A stretch of 64,000 bases of DNA from Paenibacillus sp. FSL H7-0737. GTDB taxonomy: Bacteria > Bacillota > Bacilli > Paenibacillales > Paenibacillaceae. Position 1 is the stretch's first letter, and every line of letters starts with the position of its first letter. The stretch covers positions 1,364,001 through 1,428,000 of the forward strand of contig NZ_CP009279.1 of NCBI RefSeq assembly GCF_000758545.1, in the 5' to 3' direction. Made by a program: the position numbers and the translations under genes. Under the pieces are notes generated by a model. That model did no database searches, was not told where the DNA came from, and worked only from the letters and a program-made list of their open reading frames with translations. Shown piece after piece: positions 10,104-19,282 of this stretch.

Positions 10104-10505
10104 TTATCCCTCAATAATTTTCAAGAAACATTGTCTACGTCTAGGTCCATCAAACTCACAAAAATAAATACCCTGCCAACGTCCAAGTAATAGTTCGCCA
10201 TCATGGATGATTATGCTCTGGGAAGGTCCGGATGTAATAGACTTAAGGTGGGAGGCAGTATTGCCTTCAGCATGTCGATACTTCGGATGCTCCCAAGGGT
10301 AGACTTCATCCAAACGCATCAGAACATCATGCCTCACATCAGGATCTGCATTCTCATTGATTGCAATTCCTGCGGTGGTATGTGGACAATAAACTACGAT
10401 CACCCCGCTACGCACCCCGCTTTTTTTCACAAAAGAAATGACTTCACGAGTAATATCCCGTAATTCATCCCGTTTCGTTGTAGTAATCTCCAGTGTATGC
10501 AGCAT
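10104..10505 (-). CDS. YjbQ family (UPF0047) protein
   Basis: 133 residues, the standard length. Family motifs are present: VYCPHTTAGIAINENADPDV, HRHAEGN-type YRHAEGNTASHLK, and GPSQSIIIHDGELLLGRWQGIYFCEFDGPR. The family has been reported to have weak thiamine-phosphate synthase activity in vivo; the true role is unclear. I chose the second of two in-frame ATGs because AGGAAGGGG then lies 7 bases upstream. Confidence 0.88.
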   Translation of the reverse strand: MLHTLEITTTKRDELRDITREVISFVKKSGVRSGVIVVYCPHTTAGIAINENADPDVRHDVLMRLDEVYPWEHPKYRHAEGNTASHLKSITSGPSQSIIIHDGELLLGRWQGIYFCEFDGPRRRQCFLKIIEG

Positions 10506-10585
10506 AATCATTCCCCTTCCTGTGATGTGCCACTTTTTCCTAACCTTTGTTATATATATTTTACCCCAAATTCACTTGAAAGTAA

Positions 10586-10615
10586 TTGACGACAACGAGA
10601 AGGATTTGGTAAAGT
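10586..10615 (+). promoter_or_regulatory. Putative promoter of the sulfate transporter operon
   Basis: TTGACG (10586-10591) and TAAAGT (10610-10615) are 18 bases apart. The AT-rich stretch 10616-10660 that follows would be the natural place for a sulfur regulator (CymR) site, but I could not match a convincing one. Confidence 0.4.
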
Positions 10616-10711
10616 AGTAATAATATAAAACCAAGTATATAAATAGGAATAATTAATGGGGATGTTGGTTAGTATACCGACCGGTTATCCGGAGGTGGGA
10701 GGGCAAAATCA

Positions 10712-11527
10712 TTGAATTCGCTGCTTAGACACAAAGGTTGGACTTGGGGTTTCCGAACTACAATTTTGCTCTATTTTGTAGTATTGATCGTGCTGCCTAT
10801 ACTTGGGGTCTATTACAACTCTTTTTCACTGGGTTTCGGTAATTTTGTGGAAAGCATAAGCGACCCGATTGCCTGGAAGTCGGTGCTGTTAACCTTAAAG
10901 CTGGCGATCATCGCTACTTTAATTAATGTCTTTTTAGGAACAATGATTGCCTGGGTTCTTATTCGTTATCAATTCATTGGTAAAGCATTGCTTAATAGTC
11001 TTGTGGATTTACCATTTGCACTGCCGACGGCAGTTGGTGGTTTGATGATTTTACTCTTGCTCGGACCTGGTAGTCTTATCGGCAAGGCTGCAGAAGCGCT
11101 TGGTTTTGAAATTGTTTTTCATCAACCGGCAATCGTAATTGCTATGGTCTTCGTAACCTTTCCCTTCGTGATTCGAGCGGTTCAGCCCTTGCTGGAGGAA
11201 CTTGATCCTTCCGAAGAGGAAGCGGCATATACAATGGGTGCCAAGGGAACTAGAGTCTTCTGGCATGTTATTCTCCCCTCTATGGCTCCTGGGATGATCA
11301 GCGGTGGAATGCTTGCTTTCTCGCGGGCACTTGCTGAATTCGGCGCTGTAGTCCTCGTAGCAGGCAATATTCCAGGTCGTACACTCGTATCTTCTGTTTT
11401 TATTTTTGGTGAAGTTGAAAGTGATAATCCGGTTTCCGCAGCAGCGGTTTCTGTCATTCTCTTGACCTTATCTTTTCTCATTCTTTGGCTCATTAATATG
11501 CTGCAGATGCGGGGGAGACGCTCATGA
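10712..11527 (+). CDS. cysT: Sulfate/thiosulfate ABC transporter permease CysT
   Basis: 271 residues with six predicted membrane segments. The permease EAA loop is readable as EEEAAYTMGAKGTRVFWHVILP (about residues 167-188), and SRALAEFGAVVLVAGNIP is the strong CysT/CysW family signature. It forms the transmembrane channel with CysW. The start is TTG, placed 8 bases after GGGAGGG. The last codons overlap the ATG of cysW by four bases. Confidence 0.93.
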   Translation: MNSLLRHKGWTWGFRTTILLYFVVLIVLPILGVYYNSFSLGFGNFVESISDPIAWKSVLLTLKLAIIATLINVFLGTMIAWVLIRYQFIGKALLNSLVDLPFALPTAVGGLMILLLLGPGSLIGKAAEALGFEIVFHQPAIVIAMVFVTFPFVIRAVQPLLEELDPSEEEAAYTMGAKGTRVFWHVILPSMAPGMISGGMLAFSRALAEFGAVVLVAGNIPGRTLVSSVFIFGEVESDNPVSAAAVSVILLTLSFLILWLINMLQMRGRRS

Positions 11528-12321
11528 GAAAATTTTGGATCGGACTCACCTACTTGGTGTTTTTTCTGCTAATCGCTGCACCGCTAGGGAAAATGGCTAT
11601 AGGTGCTTTTAGTGAAGGATTTGGTGGTTTCTGGGATGCTCTGACTAGGCCTGAAGCGCTGCATGCGCTTATGATGACTGGGCTTGTTGTGATCGTAGTT
11701 ACGTTATTAAATACGTTGTTCGGAATTATGATGGCGCTGTATCTTGTTCGAGCGAACTGGATAAATAGACGTCTAAAGGGCTTGCTTAACAGTATTGTTG
11801 ATTTGCCTTATGCTGTGTCCCCTGTCATTGGCGGGCTGATGATTGTCCTGCTGCTGGGTCCGGATAGCGCCTTGGGTGCGATGTTTGAAGGGATTGGGCT
11901 GAAGATCGTCTATGCGATTCCTGGAATGATCATTGCCACCTTGTTCGTAACCTTTCCTTTAATGGTGCGTGAGGTAATGCCGGTGCTTCAGGAGATTGGT
12001 TCACAGCAGGAGGAAGCTGCTTCTACACTGGGCGCTCGTGGCTGGACAATTTTTTGGAAGGTGACTTGGCCTTCGATTCGTTGGGCGGTTGTGTATGGGG
12101 TCATCCTTACGGTGGCTCGTTCACTAGGTGAGTTCGGGGCGGTGCTCGTGGTCTCGGGTAACATTATGAACAAAACCCAGACGGCGACGACGCTAGTCTA
12201 TCAGGATGTTGAGAATTTTAATGTAACGGCTGCTGGAGGAATAGCGCTAGTTCTGGCTGCATTTTCCGCAGGTCTACTGTTGTTGATGGAATGGACCAAG
12301 AGAAGAAAGGAAGTGCAGTAA
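11524..12321 (+). CDS. cysW: Sulfate/thiosulfate ABC transporter permease CysW
   Basis: 265 residues, six predicted membrane segments. The EAA loop reads EEAASTLGARGWTIFWKVTWP, and ARSLGEFGAVLVVSGNIMNKTQTATTLVY is diagnostic of CysW. It is translationally coupled to cysT (ATGA overlap) and followed by cysA after one base. Confidence 0.93.
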   Translation: MRKFWIGLTYLVFFLLIAAPLGKMAIGAFSEGFGGFWDALTRPEALHALMMTGLVVIVVTLLNTLFGIMMALYLVRANWINRRLKGLLNSIVDLPYAVSPVIGGLMIVLLLGPDSALGAMFEGIGLKIVYAIPGMIIATLFVTFPLMVREVMPVLQEIGSQQEEAASTLGARGWTIFWKVTWPSIRWAVVYGVILTVARSLGEFGAVLVVSGNIMNKTQTATTLVYQDVENFNVTAAGGIALVLAAFSAGLLLLMEWTKRRKEVQ

Positions 12322-12322
12322 T

Positions 12323-13387
12323 ATGCATGTGGAAGTGCGGGGATTAAATAAGCATTTTGGAGATTTTCATGCGGTCAAGGACGTCAATTTCACCATTACA
12401 AAAGGTCATCTGATCGGACTGCTCGGCCCGAGTGGTGGCGGTAAAACTTCGATTCTTCGTATGCTCGCAGGGCTGGAGACACCGGATAATGGCGAGATCA
12501 TTTTTCATGGTCAGACAGTTAACAATCTTCCTCCTCAAGAGCGCGGGATCGGCTTTGTGTTTCAGAACTATGCATTATTTAAGCATATGACTGTTTTTGA
12601 TAATATTGCTTTTGGATTAAAAGTAAAAAAAGCCAGCAAAACCGCCATTCGTGATCGTGTTATGGAACTGGTAGAGCTTACGGGGTTAAAAGGCTTCGAG
12701 AAGCGTTATCCGCATCAGCTATCTGGTGGACAACGCCAGCGTGTGGCCTTTGCTCGTGCACTCGCGCCTGAACCACAGCTATTACTCTTAGATGAGCCGT
12801 TCGCAGCTATTGATGCGAAGATCCGTCAGGAGCTGCGCGCTTGGCTACGTGAGCTGATTGAGCGTGTTGGCATCACTTCCATCTTCGTAACACATGACCA
12901 AGACGAAGCAATAGAAGTGGCAGATGAGATCATGATCATCAACCAAGGACAGTTGGAACAAAAGGGTACGCCTTGGGACATTTACAAGGAGCCTAAAACA
13001 CCATTTGTGGCAACTTTTATCGGGGAGTCGACACTGATTGAAGATGCTTCTGAGGTGAAAGGCTTTAAAGGCGCTGGAGACGGTAAGCCTACCAAAGCAC
13101 TAATTCGTCCTGAGTATATTGAAGTTGGTAACCTGCATGAGTTCAAGATGGCTTCAGCTACGGAAAAAGGTGTCGTAAAGCATCTGCATTTCCGTGGAAG
13201 TGAATGGCTCGTAGAGGTTGAAGTTAATGGTCATAAACTGGTCACTTACCGTTCTTTGGAGAAAGAAACATTGCAGCCGGGACAGGATATCTCAGTTCTT
13301 GTGCACCGCGCTTACCTGTTTAATGATGAGCGAAGCTGGATCCAGGAGAACAACCTGAAAGAAGATCCGATGCCGATATTTATTTAA
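12323..13387 (+). CDS. cysA: Sulfate/thiosulfate ABC transporter ATP-binding protein CysA
   Basis: 354 residues. Walker A GPSGGGKTS (Lys41), Q-loop FVFQNYALFKHM, ABC signature LSGGQRQR, Walker B LLLLDEPFAAID and switch-histidine VTHDQDEA are all intact. A C-terminal TOBE-like region (LIRPEYIEV) is typical of CysA/PotA-type importer ATPases. The role in sulfate uptake follows from the two permeases directly upstream. Confidence 0.92.
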   Translation: MHVEVRGLNKHFGDFHAVKDVNFTITKGHLIGLLGPSGGGKTSILRMLAGLETPDNGEIIFHGQTVNNLPPQERGIGFVFQNYALFKHMTVFDNIAFGLKVKKASKTAIRDRVMELVELTGLKGFEKRYPHQLSGGQRQRVAFARALAPEPQLLLLDEPFAAIDAKIRQELRAWLRELIERVGITSIFVTHDQDEAIEVADEIMIINQGQLEQKGTPWDIYKEPKTPFVATFIGESTLIEDASEVKGFKGAGDGKPTKALIRPEYIEVGNLHEFKMASATEKGVVKHLHFRGSEWLVEVEVNGHKLVTYRSLEKETLQPGQDISVLVHRAYLFNDERSWIQENNLKEDPMPIFI

Positions 13388-13505
13388 TATAAAATAAATA
13401 ATATGATTTTCAATTTTTTTGAAGAGTAGCGAATGTGATGAGCTAGGATTAGAGGAACTGATGTGAAGGTATGAAGTAATGGAGTGGAAGTTTGGAACTG
13501 TAGGA

Positions 13506-13599
13506 GCGGTAGCAACCGCCTTTATGCTCTAATTTCAACCGTAATACGGTTCCAATCAAGAAATTAGAGCATAACAGCGGCCGAAAGTCCAAACATTCC
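13506..13599. repeat. Nested palindromic repeat element between cysA and the binding protein
   Basis: Within the 320-base gap 13388-13707 there is a 15-bp perfect inverted repeat, TTATGCTCTAATTTC (13522-13536) and its complement (13560-13574). It encloses a smaller hairpin AACCGT-AAT-ACGGTT (13537-13551). A GCGGT/ACCGC hairpin flanks it on the left (13506-13519). On the right lies the 15-mer AAGTCCAAACATTCC (13585-13599), which recurs exactly at 19196-19210. It looks like a short, non-coding interspersed element. It could also form a structured RNA between the two genes. Confidence 0.6.
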
Positions 13600-13707
13600 G
13601 CGTAATTACGGCAAATACCGAACGTTGGTTACTTGAATTTTTAGTTCAGCCATAGAGCTACTTTCAAGGAAATATTAAAATCATTACCTCGAAGGATGTG
13701 GGCCGCA

Positions 13708-14775
13708 ATGAATTTCAAAAGGAGCAGACAACTGCACGGATGTTTTGCTGCCCTAATGCTGGCCATACTCACGCTGGCGGCAGTCGGTTGCGGGAATGAG
13801 AAGGCGATTACGACGATGGCAGATCCTTCGAAGCAAGGGGATGTTACGCTAGTCGTTGGCGCATACAGTGTGGCTAAGGATGCGATGGAAGACATTTTGC
13901 CGTTATTTGCAGCGCAGTGGAAAGAGGATACTGGACAGGAGATTAGTTTTCAGCAGTCCTATGAAGCTTCCGGAACACAGGCACGTGCAATCGTAGGCGG
14001 GTTCGAAGCAGATGTTACACTGCTAGCCATGGAAGGTGATGTCGAGAAGCTGGTTAAGGCTGGACTCGTAGCGCCAACGTGGAAAGAGCAGGGTGAACAA
14101 GGCATGGTGACACGTTCGGTAGTCGCACTTGGTACCCGTGAGGGAAACCCCAAAGGAATTCACGATTTTGCGGACTTAGCCAAGCCAGGGATTAAAGTGT
14201 TATACCCAAATCCCAAAACATCCGGTGGTGCGCAGTGGGATATTAACGCGATCTATGGGGCTGGTCTGAAGCTGTCAGAGGAGCAAGAGGGCGTTAAGGA
14301 TCCAGCAGCAGCGAAAGCTTTTTTAGAAAGTGTACATGCCAATGTGGAGTCTTTGGATAAGAGCGGACGCGCATCTATGGCTGCCTTCGAGTATGGAGTG
14401 GGTGATGTCATTGTCACCTATGAGAATGAACTGCTGGCCCGGATTGCTCAGGGTGTTAAATATGAAGTCATTATTCCTAAAAATACAATGCTGATTGAGA
14501 ACCCGGCGGCTGTCGTAGAGAAGTATGCGGATAAGCATGGGACACGCGCGGCAGCAGAAGCATTAGTTGATTTCTTGATGACCCCACAGGCACAAGAGAT
14601 CTTTGCAAAATATGGCTTTCGTCCCGTAGATAAACAGGTCTATGCGGAGAACAAAAGCCGCTACCCCGATCCAGCGGGTCTCTTCGATATTAATTATTTA
14701 GGGGGCTGGGCTGAGGTGCGAAGCACGCTTTATTCCAAGCGGGGAATTTGGTATCAGATACTTGCCGGAATATAG
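13708..14775 (+). CDS. sbp: Sulfate-binding lipoprotein of the Cys transporter
   Basis: 355 residues. A lipoprotein signal sequence with lipobox LAAVGC leads into a periplasmic-binding fold of the sulfate type: QSYEASGTQARAIVGGFEADVTLLA, FADLAKPGIKVLYPNPKTSGGAQW and a C-terminal RYPDPAGLFDI. It captures sulfate or thiosulfate outside the membrane and delivers it to CysT/CysW. I chose the ATG preceded by GAAGGA at 11 bases; an in-frame ATG at 13696 overlaps that site. Having the binding protein last in the locus, after a repeat-bearing gap, differs from the usual binding-protein-first order. Confidence 0.9.
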   Translation: MNFKRSRQLHGCFAALMLAILTLAAVGCGNEKAITTMADPSKQGDVTLVVGAYSVAKDAMEDILPLFAAQWKEDTGQEISFQQSYEASGTQARAIVGGFEADVTLLAMEGDVEKLVKAGLVAPTWKEQGEQGMVTRSVVALGTREGNPKGIHDFADLAKPGIKVLYPNPKTSGGAQWDINAIYGAGLKLSEEQEGVKDPAAAKAFLESVHANVESLDKSGRASMAAFEYGVGDVIVTYENELLARIAQGVKYEVIIPKNTMLIENPAAVVEKYADKHGTRAAAEALVDFLMTPQAQEIFAKYGFRPVDKQVYAENKSRYPDPAGLFDINYLGGWAEVRSTLYSKRGIWYQILAGI

Positions 14776-14793
14776 GTAGAGGTGTAAAAATAG

Positions 14794-14834
14794 AGTCATC
14801 CTAGCAGGGCTACTGCTTAAGGGATGACTTTTTT
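14794..14834 (+). terminator. Rho-independent terminator after the sulfate transporter locus
   Basis: GTCATCC pairs with GGATGAC around a 17-base loop region and is followed by six T residues. Confidence 0.8.
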
Positions 14835-14985
14835 GACGAAAGTATATAATTGGGCCCCCGCAAAAAGTACCTGGGTACGCATCGAAGCAAAGCTTCACTT
14901 TGTGGGGATATTTTGGTGAGCATCTTTAAGATAGACATATGGTAATTTAAGACTTCCTTGATGGGAACTGAAGGAGAGATAGAAT

Positions 14986-15777
14986 ATGGATACGTTGGTG
15001 TTTTTGGGTACTGGGGATGCCATGGGTGTTCCACGGATATATTGCAGCTGCGAGACCTGCACAGAAGCAAGGGAGCATGGGAGCAATACAAGGCTGCGTT
15101 CCTCTGTACTTATAGATAATAGCAGTGACTTTCTAGTGATTGATTGTGGGCCAGATTGGCGACGTCAGATGGAGGCGCAGGGAGTTCGGAATATGCGAAG
15201 ACTGCTGGTGACGCATGCTCATTTTGATCATATTGGTGGGCTACCGGAATGGGCAGATGCTTGTCGATGGACGGGCATTAAGGGTGAACTTTATACTCCA
15301 GCAGAAGTTATTCCTATTATCGAACGGCAATACCCTTGGCTGCGAAATCACATCGAGATGATTCCCTGTGATGAAGGGATAGAACTGGACGGCTGGAAGA
15401 TAGATACCTGGAAAGTAAACCATGGTAAGAATGGATATTCGTACGCCTTTCGGCTAGAGAAGGAGGGTTATACATGGGTGTATTGTCCTGATTCCATATC
15501 TCTTGGGGCTGAGGAGACACGCCTGATGCATGGGGCGGACTTGCTGGTCCTTGGTACAAGCTTCTATTACGAAGCGGCGGAGCTATCCACCCGCTCTGTG
15601 TACGACATGACGGAGGCAGCGGAGCTACTGCAAATCGTGAAGCCTAAAAAGGCAGTGTATACCCATATGTCGCATGATGTGGATATGAGAGAAGCATATA
15701 TTTTACCGGAGAACGTTACTCTAGCCCAGACAGGTATGAGAATTCCAATATACAAAAACCCATTCTCTTCACTTTAG
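14986..15777 (+). CDS. PhnP-like metallo-beta-lactamase fold phosphodiesterase
   Basis: 263 residues. FLGTGDAMGVPRIYCSCETC and RLRSSVLID at the N-terminus are typical of PhnP-type hydrolases (cyclic phosphodiesterases with an extra zinc site). The metal motif THAHFDHIGG and late histidines in YTHMSHDVD complete the active site. No other C-P lyase genes are nearby, so the physiological substrate is open. GGAGAG lies 8-9 bases before the ATG. Confidence 0.85.
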   Translation: MDTLVFLGTGDAMGVPRIYCSCETCTEAREHGSNTRLRSSVLIDNSSDFLVIDCGPDWRRQMEAQGVRNMRRLLVTHAHFDHIGGLPEWADACRWTGIKGELYTPAEVIPIIERQYPWLRNHIEMIPCDEGIELDGWKIDTWKVNHGKNGYSYAFRLEKEGYTWVYCPDSISLGAEETRLMHGADLLVLGTSFYYEAAELSTRSVYDMTEAAELLQIVKPKKAVYTHMSHDVDMREAYILPENVTLAQTGMRIPIYKNPFSSL

Positions 15778-15788
15778 AAGAGAATGGG
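15759..15788. terminator. Hairpin between convergent genes, terminator for the MFS gene
   Basis: CCCATTCTCTTC pairs with GAAGAGAATGGG. The hairpin overlaps the stop codon of the + gene. On the minus strand a T-run follows, giving a proper terminator for the MFS gene. Confidence 0.75.
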
Positions 15789-15806
15789 CAAGTAGAAATA
15801 AACGGA

Positions 15807-17024
15807 TTAAACAGTTAATTGTTCTGGTTCATTTAAAGGGTGACGTCCGCTTACCGCAAGCATGACTAAGGAAACAATGATGAGTATAAAACAGAGCACA
15901 AATGAATACCGGTAACCTACAATACTGGCTAAGCCCCCGCCAACAAGACTCCCAATCAGTCTACCGATCGTGGATGAATTAGAATAAAGCGTGGAAGCAT
16001 ACCCAGGCATGTTTGGGAGCAGATCTTGGATGTAACTAATGCCAATCGCTGATATCACAGCAACGAAAACGGCTAGTAGAACTTGGGCTGCAAGCATCTG
16101 CCACATCTCGCCTGAGAAAATGACAACGAGATAATATGCTCCTCCTAAAATGGCCCCACACATCATCAAGGCTCGGTTACTGTACTTCGCACTGAGTAGA
16201 CCGAGCATAATCATAAACGGAATTTCCAGCGCAGCACATATACTGCTGACTAGACCGACATCGCTTGTCGATCCCCCTAGATTATTTGTAATAAAGAGGG
16301 CCGTATTGATGCTGCTCGTCCAGTGAGCTACATACATGAGTATCAGAATCAGAAAAGGAAGCAGAATATTGCGGTTCTGACTGAGCCGGAAAGTTTTCAC
16401 TTTTACTTCAGCCTTGTTGCTGCTCAGCTCTGTAACTGTATTTGATTTGAGAAAGAAGAAAACGAGTAAGGCAACAAGCAGGAATACTCCGATCGTACCC
16501 GTGAAAATCCCCTTAAACCCAACAGCAGCGATTAGCAGGGTGCCGATTAAAGGACCTGTAATAAAGCCGAGAGAGAAAGCAGAACGCAAGGTAGAATTAG
16601 CAAACGCAGTATCCGTAAAATTGCTCTTATTCACTGCTTCTCTAGCAATGGCGAACAATTGAGGCATCCCTGGTGCACCGAGGGCGGTGAACACAATCAT
16701 GTAGATGAACAAGATCGTGAAATCCTGAATGAGCAAGTACCCGCTATATGCCAGCGCATTACAGAGTGTGGCAACAAGGTAAATGTTTTTTCGATTTAAA
16801 CCAAGGTCAGAGCGTCTCCCGATTAGTGTACTGATCCATATTCCGGCAATTAACGTGGTGGCTAGAAAAACACCAAACAATCCGACAGATACGCCAAGCT
16901 GTTCCGTGAAATAAATGGATAAGAAGGGTGAACTGAGTGAAATCCCCATTCCCTGAAGTAGCATACATAAAAAGAGTAAGGCATAAGAGGGAATTGAAAA
17001 TAGTGCAGTAAGTCTTTTGATCAT
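15807..17024 (-). CDS. MFS transporter, sugar efflux (SetA/SetB) type
   Basis: 405 residues with about twelve hydrophobic segments. The N-terminal half shows MLLQGMGISLSSPFLSIYFTEQLGVS and LIGRRSDLGLNRK (the loop 2-3 motif), as in sugar efflux transporters of the SET family. It probably exports sugars or sugar-like compounds. The gene is isolated, with a divergent ABC exporter upstream, and its start has GGAGTA upstream. Confidence 0.8.
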   Translation of the reverse strand: MIKRLTALFSIPSYALLFLCMLLQGMGISLSSPFLSIYFTEQLGVSVGLFGVFLATTLIAGIWISTLIGRRSDLGLNRKNIYLVATLCNALAYSGYLLIQDFTILFIYMIVFTALGAPGMPQLFAIAREAVNKSNFTDTAFANSTLRSAFSLGFITGPLIGTLLIAAVGFKGIFTGTIGVFLLVALLVFFFLKSNTVTELSSNKAEVKVKTFRLSQNRNILLPFLILILMYVAHWTSSINTALFITNNLGGSTSDVGLVSSICAALEIPFMIMLGLLSAKYSNRALMMCGAILGGAYYLVVIFSGEMWQMLAAQVLLAVFVAVISAIGISYIQDLLPNMPGYASTLYSNSSTIGRLIGSLVGGGLASIVGYRYSFVLCFILIIVSLVMLAVSGRHPLNEPEQLTV

Positions 17025-17306
17025 GTTGTGAAGTTACTCCTCTATTTTTTGTTAAGATAGTCAAACTGGTTCTAGTATACATGAAAAAGACAGCAACAAT
17101 ATATATGCGATTTGGCTAAGGGGCATCACTCGGGCAATCTCGGACAGTTGATGTTCCTTTTGTGATATCTATTGCATTCGGTATTCAGAATCATGTTTAT
17201 CCTTTATAATCAGAAAGTATTGCCGTCTTATATTTACATATATAGAATATTTATCAACGACAGGAAGGGAGTAATAAGTAGCTAATAGGGGAGAGGGCTG
17301 ATTTTT

Positions 17307-19106
17307 TTGAAGCAGAAAGGTGTTTTCTCAAGATTAAGTACATACATGTTAAGGCACAAGCTCTTATATACGGTTTTATTGTTTACGACTTTATTTGGGA
17401 TTGTTCTGGATTTAACGATTGCTTGGCTGCTCTCAGTAATTACGGATGCGGCGGTTAGACTTGATGTGAAAGCTTTTAAAGGGCTGGTTATATTCGGATT
17501 AATCTACTTATTAGTGAGTGCAATCAACGGTTTTTTCGATCGCTATCTCAAAAATAAAATCTCAGCCAAGATCAGAAATGAACTGCGGCTAGATATGATG
17601 CGACATGCTTTAGCTCTTCCTCAGTCTTATTTTGACCGTAATCACTCCGGAGATTTGTTGTCCCGCTTCACTAATGATAATCAATCTGTGGGTAATGCTA
17701 CCGGCGAGGTAATGATTGATTTAATCCGTAACCCTTTGCTTGCTCTCGCGGCTTTTGGTTATTTGCTCTATATTAACTGGCTACTGGCATTGATCTGTTT
17801 TGCAATGGGGCCTTTGATGTTCCTTACGGGAAAAATCTTCGGTTCAGCGATGCGTGAGAACAGTGTGAAGATTCAGACTAATATGAGCAAGATTACTTCC
17901 TTTTTACATGACATTCTAGGCAGTAGTATGGTATTTAAATCCTTTAGCATTGAACGCAGACTAATGAAGCAATATCAGGAACATAGTGAGAATATCACTT
18001 CCGAAGAATTAAAACGGGGAAGAATTGAGGGAGCTACTGGCTCATTCTCCTCTTTTTTGGGAAACTTTACGTTTCTTCTGGCGCTGGTCGTGGCTGGTTA
18101 TTTTGTGGCAAAAGGATCACTTGAGGTCGGTGCGATGATTGCTTTCATCCAGCTCATGAATTATTTAGTGATGCCGTTCTCGGCATTGCCAGGACTGATC
18201 AATTCGATGCAGCAATCACTTGGGGCGGCGGGACGGATCTTTGAAGTGTTGGATAGCCCTGTAGAAGTGGAGGCTTTACCCGAAGCAGCTACGAAACAGC
18301 CTGAATTTGAGCGTATGGTCATGTCCTCGGTATCCTTCTCTTATCCGGGAGCGGAGAGACGTAGTTTGAACAAAGTCAGCTTAGAGCTTCACAAAGGGGC
18401 TCAAATGGCAATTGTGGGACCGAGCGGTGGAGGGAAATCTACACTATTTAAGGTACTCCTTGGGTTATATGAACCTGATGAGGGTGAAGTGTTTATAAAT
18501 AATGAGAAGACAAGCGAGATGAGTTTAGCTAAACTTAGGAGTCACTTCTCTTATGTGCCGCAAGAGTCTGGGCTTTATACAGGAAGTATCCGTGATAACA
18601 TCCGAAATGGAAATCCAGATGCAGATGAGCATGAAATTCTGGAAGCTTTGCGACAAGCGAACGCTTATGATTTTGTAATGGACTTACCGGAGGGCCTCGA
18701 TACAGATATCGGTGAGGAAGGCTCGCGTCTGTCCGGTGGACAACGCCAGCGACTATCGATTGCGAGAGCGATTCTTAGGAACTCTCCAATTTTGCTGCTG
18801 GATGAAGCTACTGCTGCGCTTGATAATGAATCGGAGAAGCTGGTGCAGCAAGCGATTCGTAAATTAATGGGAGACAAAACCACGCTCGTTATCGCTCACC
18901 GTCTATCAACGATTCAGAACGCTGATGTCATTCTAGTGATGGAGAACAGTGAAATTGTGGAGAGTGGTACCCACGAGGAGCTACTTGCAGCAGAAGGAAG
19001 ATATCATGATTTGTACTATTCTCAGCTGGAAGAGGAAGAGGCTGGGGAGGGTGAGCAAGAGGCATTAGAGTTTGCATCTACAGGAGTACCGAGCTTGCTG
19101 AAATAA
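17307..19106 (+). CDS. ABC-type multidrug/lipid exporter (BmrA/LmrA-like half transporter)
   Basis: 599 residues: six membrane segments (about 18-300) fused to an ATPase domain (about 335-575). Walker A GPSGGGKST, Q-loop YVPQESGLY, signature LSGGQRQR, Walker B ILLLDEATAALD and H-loop IAHRLST are intact, so it should work as a homodimeric exporter. The start is TTG, 9 bases after GGGAGAGGG. The gene is single, divergent from the sugar efflux gene, and ends with an acidic tail and a terminator. Confidence 0.92.
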   Translation: MKQKGVFSRLSTYMLRHKLLYTVLLFTTLFGIVLDLTIAWLLSVITDAAVRLDVKAFKGLVIFGLIYLLVSAINGFFDRYLKNKISAKIRNELRLDMMRHALALPQSYFDRNHSGDLLSRFTNDNQSVGNATGEVMIDLIRNPLLALAAFGYLLYINWLLALICFAMGPLMFLTGKIFGSAMRENSVKIQTNMSKITSFLHDILGSSMVFKSFSIERRLMKQYQEHSENITSEELKRGRIEGATGSFSSFLGNFTFLLALVVAGYFVAKGSLEVGAMIAFIQLMNYLVMPFSALPGLINSMQQSLGAAGRIFEVLDSPVEVEALPEAATKQPEFERMVMSSVSFSYPGAERRSLNKVSLELHKGAQMAIVGPSGGGKSTLFKVLLGLYEPDEGEVFINNEKTSEMSLAKLRSHFSYVPQESGLYTGSIRDNIRNGNPDADEHEILEALRQANAYDFVMDLPEGLDTDIGEEGSRLSGGQRQRLSIARAILRNSPILLLDEATAALDNESEKLVQQAIRKLMGDKTTLVIAHRLSTIQNADVILVMENSEIVESGTHEELLAAEGRYHDLYYSQLEEEEAGEGEQEALEFASTGVPSLLK

Positions 19107-19107
19107 G

Positions 19108-19154
19108 AAAAGGGTGCTGTAACGTCATAAAATATGGCGTAGCAACACCCTTTT
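19108..19154 (+). terminator. Rho-independent terminator after the ABC exporter
   Basis: AAAAGGGTG...CACCCTTTT stem with an inner ACG-CATA/TATG-CGT helix. Confidence 0.8.
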
Positions 19155-19183
19155 GAACTTTAAAACATTCTAAAAAGGGAAAA

Positions 19184-19219
19184 GTGACGGAGGGGAAGTC
19201 CAAACATTCCCCGCAGTCA
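19184..19219. repeat. Short palindromic element sharing a 15-mer with the cys locus
   Basis: GTGAC...GTCAC encloses GGGGAA...TTCCCC, with AAGTCCAAACATTCC (19196-19210) in the loop and stem. The same 15-mer occurs at 13585-13599. It lies in the non-coding gap between convergent genes. Confidence 0.55.
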
Positions 19220-19282
19220 CGCACTTACCTTAATAGAAAAATCTTAAGTTTAACGTATATAAAACTATTAAGTTCGACCGAT

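Noticed and set aside
10616..10660. CymR operator before cysT
   Set aside because: An AT-rich stretch with GGAAT is present, but it does not fit the dyad I recall for CymR, so I did not annotate it.
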